This document shows positions 61,156-64,000 of a DNA stretch of 64,000 bases, in pieces. The stretch lies in assembly GCF_007991735.1 (NCBI RefSeq), contig NZ_BJYX01000011.1, positions 62,001-126,000 of the forward strand. Direction: 5' to 3'. Position 1 is the first letter of the stretch; every line of letters starts with the position of its first letter. This DNA is from Terrabacter aerolatus (GTDB lineage: Bacteria > Actinomycetota > Actinomycetes > Actinomycetales > Dermatophilaceae). The position numbers and the translations under genes are program-made. The notes below the pieces were generated by a model that was not told the DNA's origin, searched no databases, and saw only the letters and a program-made list of their open reading frames with translations.

Positions 61156-62154
61156 GTGACGGTCAGTGACTCCTGGGACATGCCCCTGCGCACCAAGCTC
61201 CTCGCCCGGGCCCTGAGCCGCTCACGCGGTGCCGACCGGATGCAGACGTACGACGAGATCGCCCGCAGCAGAGCGTGGTTCGCTCCGGCGAGGATCCCCT
61301 TCACGTGGGTGACGGGTCCGGTGCCGCGCAGCGTCGCGATCGCGGGCACGGGCTTCCGGGCGCGTGACGGGCACGAGGTGGCCGTGCGCACGTACCGGCC
61401 ACGTGACGCCGCCGGTGAGGTCCTGCCCGCCGTGCTCTGGTTCCACGGGGGTGGTTGGGTGCTCGGCAACACGCGGGGCTACGACCCCATCTGCGCCTGG
61501 ATCGCCGACCGTGCCCGGGTCGCCGTGCTCAACGTCGACTACCGCCTGGCCCCCGAGCACCGGGCGCCCCAAGCCGCCCACGACTGCGTCGACGCAGCCC
61601 GCTGGGCCGCGTCCGAGGCCTCGGGACCGGACCTGCGGCACACCGGTCTCGGTCTCGCCGGCGACTCGGCCGGCGGCAACCTCGCCGCTGTCGCCGCCCA
61701 GGTGCTCCTCGCCGACGGCGGCGCCGACATCGCCTACGAGGCACTCCTCTACCCGGCCGTCGACGCCACGATGAGCTCGCCGTCCGTCACCGAGCACGCG
61801 CAGGCCCCGATCCTCACCCGCGGCGACATGGACATGTTCCTGGCGCACTACCTCGGGGACGGCGACGACGCGCTCGACCCGGTGCACCCGCTCGTCTCCC
61901 CGCTGCACGCCACGGATCTCTCCGGACTGCCGCCCACCCTCGTCCAGACGGCGGACCTCGACCCGCTCCGCGACGAGGGCGCAGCCTACGCCGCACGGCT
62001 TCAGGCGGCGGGCGTCGAGGCCAGGCACACGAACTACCCGCGCGTCCCACACGGCTTCATGAGCTTCCCCGGCGCCACCCGGGTCGGGGCTGCGGCACGC
62101 ACCGAGCTGGTCGACTGGGTCTCACGCCACGCGAGACCCGGAAGGGTCGGATAG
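61156..62154 (+). CDS. HSL-family alpha/beta hydrolase (carboxylesterase)
   Basis: 332 residues. Oxyanion-hole motif LWFHGGGWVLG, nucleophile motif LGLAGDSAGGNLAAVA, then DPLRDEGAAYAARL (acid) and YPRVPHGFMSF (His), which is the hormone-sensitive lipase set. It hydrolyses short-chain esters. GAGACT is six bases before the GTG (leaderless pattern). The substrate is unknown. It is divergent from the membrane kinase gene and read toward the PRPP synthetase gene, 22-40 bases downstream. Confidence 0.9.
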   Translation: MTVSDSWDMPLRTKLLARALSRSRGADRMQTYDEIARSRAWFAPARIPFTWVTGPVPRSVAIAGTGFRARDGHEVAVRTYRPRDAAGEVLPAVLWFHGGGWVLGNTRGYDPICAWIADRARVAVLNVDYRLAPEHRAPQAAHDCVDAARWAASEASGPDLRHTGLGLAGDSAGGNLAAVAAQVLLADGGADIAYEALLYPAVDATMSSPSVTEHAQAPILTRGDMDMFLAHYLGDGDDALDPVHPLVSPLHATDLSGLPPTLVQTADLDPLRDEGAAYAARLQAAGVEARHTNYPRVPHGFMSFPGATRVGAAARTELVDWVSRHARPGRVG

Positions 62155-62157
62155 TCT
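62152..62157 (+). promoter_or_regulatory. -10 element TAGTCT upstream of the PRPP synthetase gene
   Basis: TAGTCT overlaps the hydrolase stop codon and predicts a start near 62164, leaving a short leader with GAGGGA at 62179-62184 before the GTG at 62195. Confidence 0.4.
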
Positions 62158-62194
62158 GCGAACGCACGCGAGTCTCGTGAGGGATGGTCTCGAA

Positions 62195-63184
62195 GTGAAC
62201 GACGTCGTCGTGTTCAGCGGCTCGGCGCACCCCGCCCTGGCCGACCGGATCTGCTCCCACCTCGGGGTGACCCGGTCCCCCGTCGACATCAAACGGTTCA
62301 GCAACGACTGCCTCCAGGCACAGCTGCTCGCCAACTGCCGCCAGCGCGACGTCTACATCGTGCAGCCGCTCGTGCCGCCGACGCAGGAGCACCTCATGGA
62401 GCTGCTCCTCATGATCGACGCAGCGCGCGGGGCCTCGGCGGCGCAGATCACCGCCGTCATGCCGCACTACGCCTATGCGCGGTCGGACAAGAAGGACGCC
62501 TCTCGCATCTCCCTCGGCGGGCGGCTCGTGGCCGACATGATCTCCACCGCAGGCTGCCACCGAGTGCTGACGATGGCGCTGCACGCTCCGCAGGTGCACG
62601 GCTTCTTCTCCACCCCGGTCGACCACCTCACCGCCATCGGTGTGCTCGCCGACCACTACCGCGACAACGACCTGACCAACTCGATCGTCGTCAGTCCCGA
62701 CCTCGGCAACGCCAAGGTCGCGACCCAGTTCGCCCGCCTGCTGGGGCTGCCCGTGGCCGCCGGGTCCAAGCAGCGCGTGGCTGACGACCGCGTCGTCATC
62801 GACTCCATCGTCGGCGACGTCTCGGGGCGTCGGGCCATCATCCTCGACGACGAGATCGCGACGGGCGGCTCGATGCTCGAGCTCATGGACCGGCTCAAGG
62901 ACGCCGGAGCCACGGAGGCGGCCATCGTGTGCACCCACGGCCTCTTCGCGGGCAAGGCGGTCGAGCGTCTGCGCGACCACCCGTTCGTCACCGAGGTCGT
63001 CACCACCGACACCGTGCCGGCGCCGCCCGGGTGGCCGGAGCTCAAGGTGCGCTCCGTGTCGGCGCTCTTCGCCGAGGCGATCAGCCGGATCCACCACGGC
63101 CGCTCGGTGAGCTCGCTCTTCGAGGGCGTGGACCCCACGCACGCGCCCCCGCAGGCCAGGCTCCCCTTCGACCCGCAGACATGA
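62195..63184 (+). CDS. Divergent ribose-phosphate diphosphokinase (PRPP synthetase family)
   Basis: 329 residues from GTG 62195 (an in-frame GTG at 62177 adds six). Both halves of the Prs fold are present: VVFSGSAHPALADRICSHLG, VMPHYAYARSDKKDASRISL, ALHAPQVHGFFSTPVDHLTA and IILDDEIATGGSMLELMDRL (PRPP loop). Key motifs differ from standard Prs: the Asp-Leu-His-Ala metal motif reads MALHA, the ATP-side FANGE reads FSNDC, and DDMIDTGG reads DDEIATGG. The Lys/Arg pair of the flexible arm (SKQRV) is kept. It may make PRPP with altered control or be a paralogue with another role. The next gene overlaps by ATGA. Confidence 0.85.
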   Translation: MNDVVVFSGSAHPALADRICSHLGVTRSPVDIKRFSNDCLQAQLLANCRQRDVYIVQPLVPPTQEHLMELLLMIDAARGASAAQITAVMPHYAYARSDKKDASRISLGGRLVADMISTAGCHRVLTMALHAPQVHGFFSTPVDHLTAIGVLADHYRDNDLTNSIVVSPDLGNAKVATQFARLLGLPVAAGSKQRVADDRVVIDSIVGDVSGRRAIILDDEIATGGSMLELMDRLKDAGATEAAIVCTHGLFAGKAVERLRDHPFVTEVVTTDTVPAPPGWPELKVRSVSALFAEAISRIHHGRSVSSLFEGVDPTHAPPQARLPFDPQT

Positions 63185-63576
63185 CGCGCACCCCCTGGTG
63201 GCGCCGCCCACCCGTCGCCCTCGGGCTCGACGTCCTGCTCGTGCTCGTGTTCGCCGGGGTCGGGCGAGCGAGCCACGACGAAGCCGGACCCGTGCTCGGC
63301 GCCGTGCTCACCGCGTGGCCGTTCCTCGTCGGGACGGCTGCCGGCTGGCTCGTCGTGCGCGTCGTCCGGCGCACCTGGCCGGTCGACGTCGGGCCGGGTG
63401 TCACGGTCTGGTTCGCCACCGTCCTGGTCGGTATGCTCCTGCGCCACGCCGTGGGCTCGGGCACGGCCGCGAGCTTCATCGTGGTCGCGTCGGTCGTGCT
63501 GGCGCTGTTTTTGCTCGGCTGGCGGGCCCTGGGAGCGTATGCCGTCCGCCGAGCCCGCACCCCGCACCCGAGCTGA
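63181..63576 (+). CDS. DUF3054 membrane protein
   Basis: 131 residues with four membrane helices: ALGLDVLLVLVFAGVGRASH, VLTAWPFLVGTAAGWLVVRV, VTVWFATVLVGMLLRHAVGS and AASFIVVASVVLALFLLGWR. It matches the DUF3054 family, unknown function. ATG 63181 overlaps the PRPP synthetase stop, so the two are cotranslated. The tail is basic and cytoplasmic. It ends before a strong terminator. Confidence 0.88.
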   Translation: MTRTPWWRRPPVALGLDVLLVLVFAGVGRASHDEAGPVLGAVLTAWPFLVGTAAGWLVVRVVRRTWPVDVGPGVTVWFATVLVGMLLRHAVGSGTAASFIVVASVVLALFLLGWRALGAYAVRRARTPHPS

Positions 63577-63674
63577 ACCCCTCCAGACAGCACCCGCCAC
63601 CACCCGACATCACCCGACATCACCGAGTGGCCACGTCTGGCCCCCGCGGTGACCTCAGGCGGAGGGCAGACGTG

Positions 63675-63708
63675 TGCCGTGTGGCCCGGCAACCCGGGCC
63701 ACACGGCA
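63675..63708. terminator. Bidirectional terminator with 15-base stem
   Basis: TGCCGTGTGGCCCGG (63675-63689) pairs perfectly with CCGGGCCACACGGCA (63694-63708) around the tetraloop CAAC. It stands between convergent DUF3054 and arc; a GGCATAC heptamer overlaps its right arm (63705-63711). Confidence 0.85.
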
Positions 63709-63719
63709 TACGCACTCGC

Positions 63720-64000
63720 TCAGAGGTACTGACCCGTGTTGGCCGTCGCGATGGACCGACCGGGCTCCGTGCCGTCCTTGCCCTTCAGGAGCGTGCGGAT
63801 GTAGACGATCCGCTCGCCCTTCTTGCCGCTGATCCGGGCCCAGTCGTCCGGGTTCGTCGTGTTGGGCAGGTCCTCGTTCTCCTTGAACTCGTCGACGCAG
63901 CTGTTGAGCAGGTGCTCGACGCGGATGCCCTTCTGGCCGGTCGTGAGGAAGTCCTTGATCGCCAGCTTCTTCGCGCGGTCGACGATGTTCTGGATCATCG
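63720..64000 (-). CDS. arc: Proteasome ATPase ARC/Mpa (C-terminal part, runs off the window)
   Basis: About 92 residues of the C-terminus. [20 protein letters not shown] and [20 protein letters not shown] belong to the C-terminal helical domain of the AAA+ ring, and the protein ends in GQYL, whose penultimate Tyr docks into the alpha ring and opens the gate. ARC unfolds pupylated proteins. The 5' end is beyond the right edge. In mycobacteria mpa is close to dop; here four genes (5.4 kb) separate them. Confidence 0.93.
   Translation of the reverse strand, partial: MIQNIVDRAKKLAIKDFLTTGQKGIRVEHLLNSCVDEFKENEDLPNTTNPDDWARISGKKGERIVYIRTLLKGKDGTEPGRSIATANTGQYL

Overview
The window is a very GC-rich, TA-poor stretch of an actinobacterial chromosome. 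Three things fix this: the complete pupylation/proteasome set (pup, dop, pafA, prcA, prcB and the tail of arc), the actinobacterial block DUF881-Sbp-DUF881-gcvH-garA-merR-DUF151-merR-gcvP, and RbpA. The 7-mer GGCATAC/GTATGCC recurs throughout, in coding DNA and as short intergenic arrays; I associate this with Intrasporangiaceae-type genomes, but that is inference. No tRNA, rRNA, CRISPR array, transposase or integrase gene was seen.

Left block (1-10 kb). A conserved housekeeping run holds membrane proteins (DUF881/Sbp), glycine cleavage (gcvH, and gcvP behind a single-aptamer glycine riboswitch), the FHA regulator garA, two MerR regulators and a DUF151 nuclease, followed by a glutamate-cysteine-ligase-like enzyme. 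Between 10 and 20.9 kb lie accessory single genes: histidine phosphatase, PhzF, DUF1697, an SpoU methyltransferase, a luciferase-like monooxygenase/FMN reductase pair with its own palindromic operator, an APC permease, a WXG100-lipase fusion, GNAT, a Sua5/YciO protein and an amylosucrase-like GH13 enzyme.

Accessory/defence-flavoured region (20.9-29.6 kb). A Fic protein has a perfect inverted-repeat operator. Beyond it, two dif-like (XerC/XerD) sites in inverted orientation bracket a 2.5-kb, two-gene segment (DUF2332 and a TrmA-type RNA methyltransferase). Next to it is a HelR-type RNA polymerase-displacing helicase preceded by what looks like a rifamycin-associated element; its reading frame is broken by one base. 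An autoregulated MarR gene, a UMF1/Atg22-type MFS transporter and rbpA with an ECF-type promoter follow.

Middle (29.7-41.8 kb). FxsA, polyprenol-phosphate mannosyltransferase and Lnt are followed by a lysine degradation cluster (kal, kamE, kamD, kdd on the minus strand, kamA divergent). It lacks kce, the gene expected between Kdd and Kal. TetR, YbaK, Lrp, a 5'-3' exonuclease, a small beta-barrel protein and a cold-shock gene with a structured leader come next.

Right block (41.8-64 kb). The order helY, diacylglycerol kinase, tatC, tatA, pafC, pafB, pafA, prcA, prcB, pup, dop follows the mycobacterial layout, with DUF3866, two FKBP proteins and a DivIVA-like coiled-coil protein inserted. The ATPase gene arc lies beyond four extra genes (kinase/flippase fusion, HSL-type hydrolase, divergent PRPP synthetase, DUF3054). 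Many genes in the window have an A-n-n-n-T -10 element exactly six bases before the start codon, pointing to widespread leaderless transcription.
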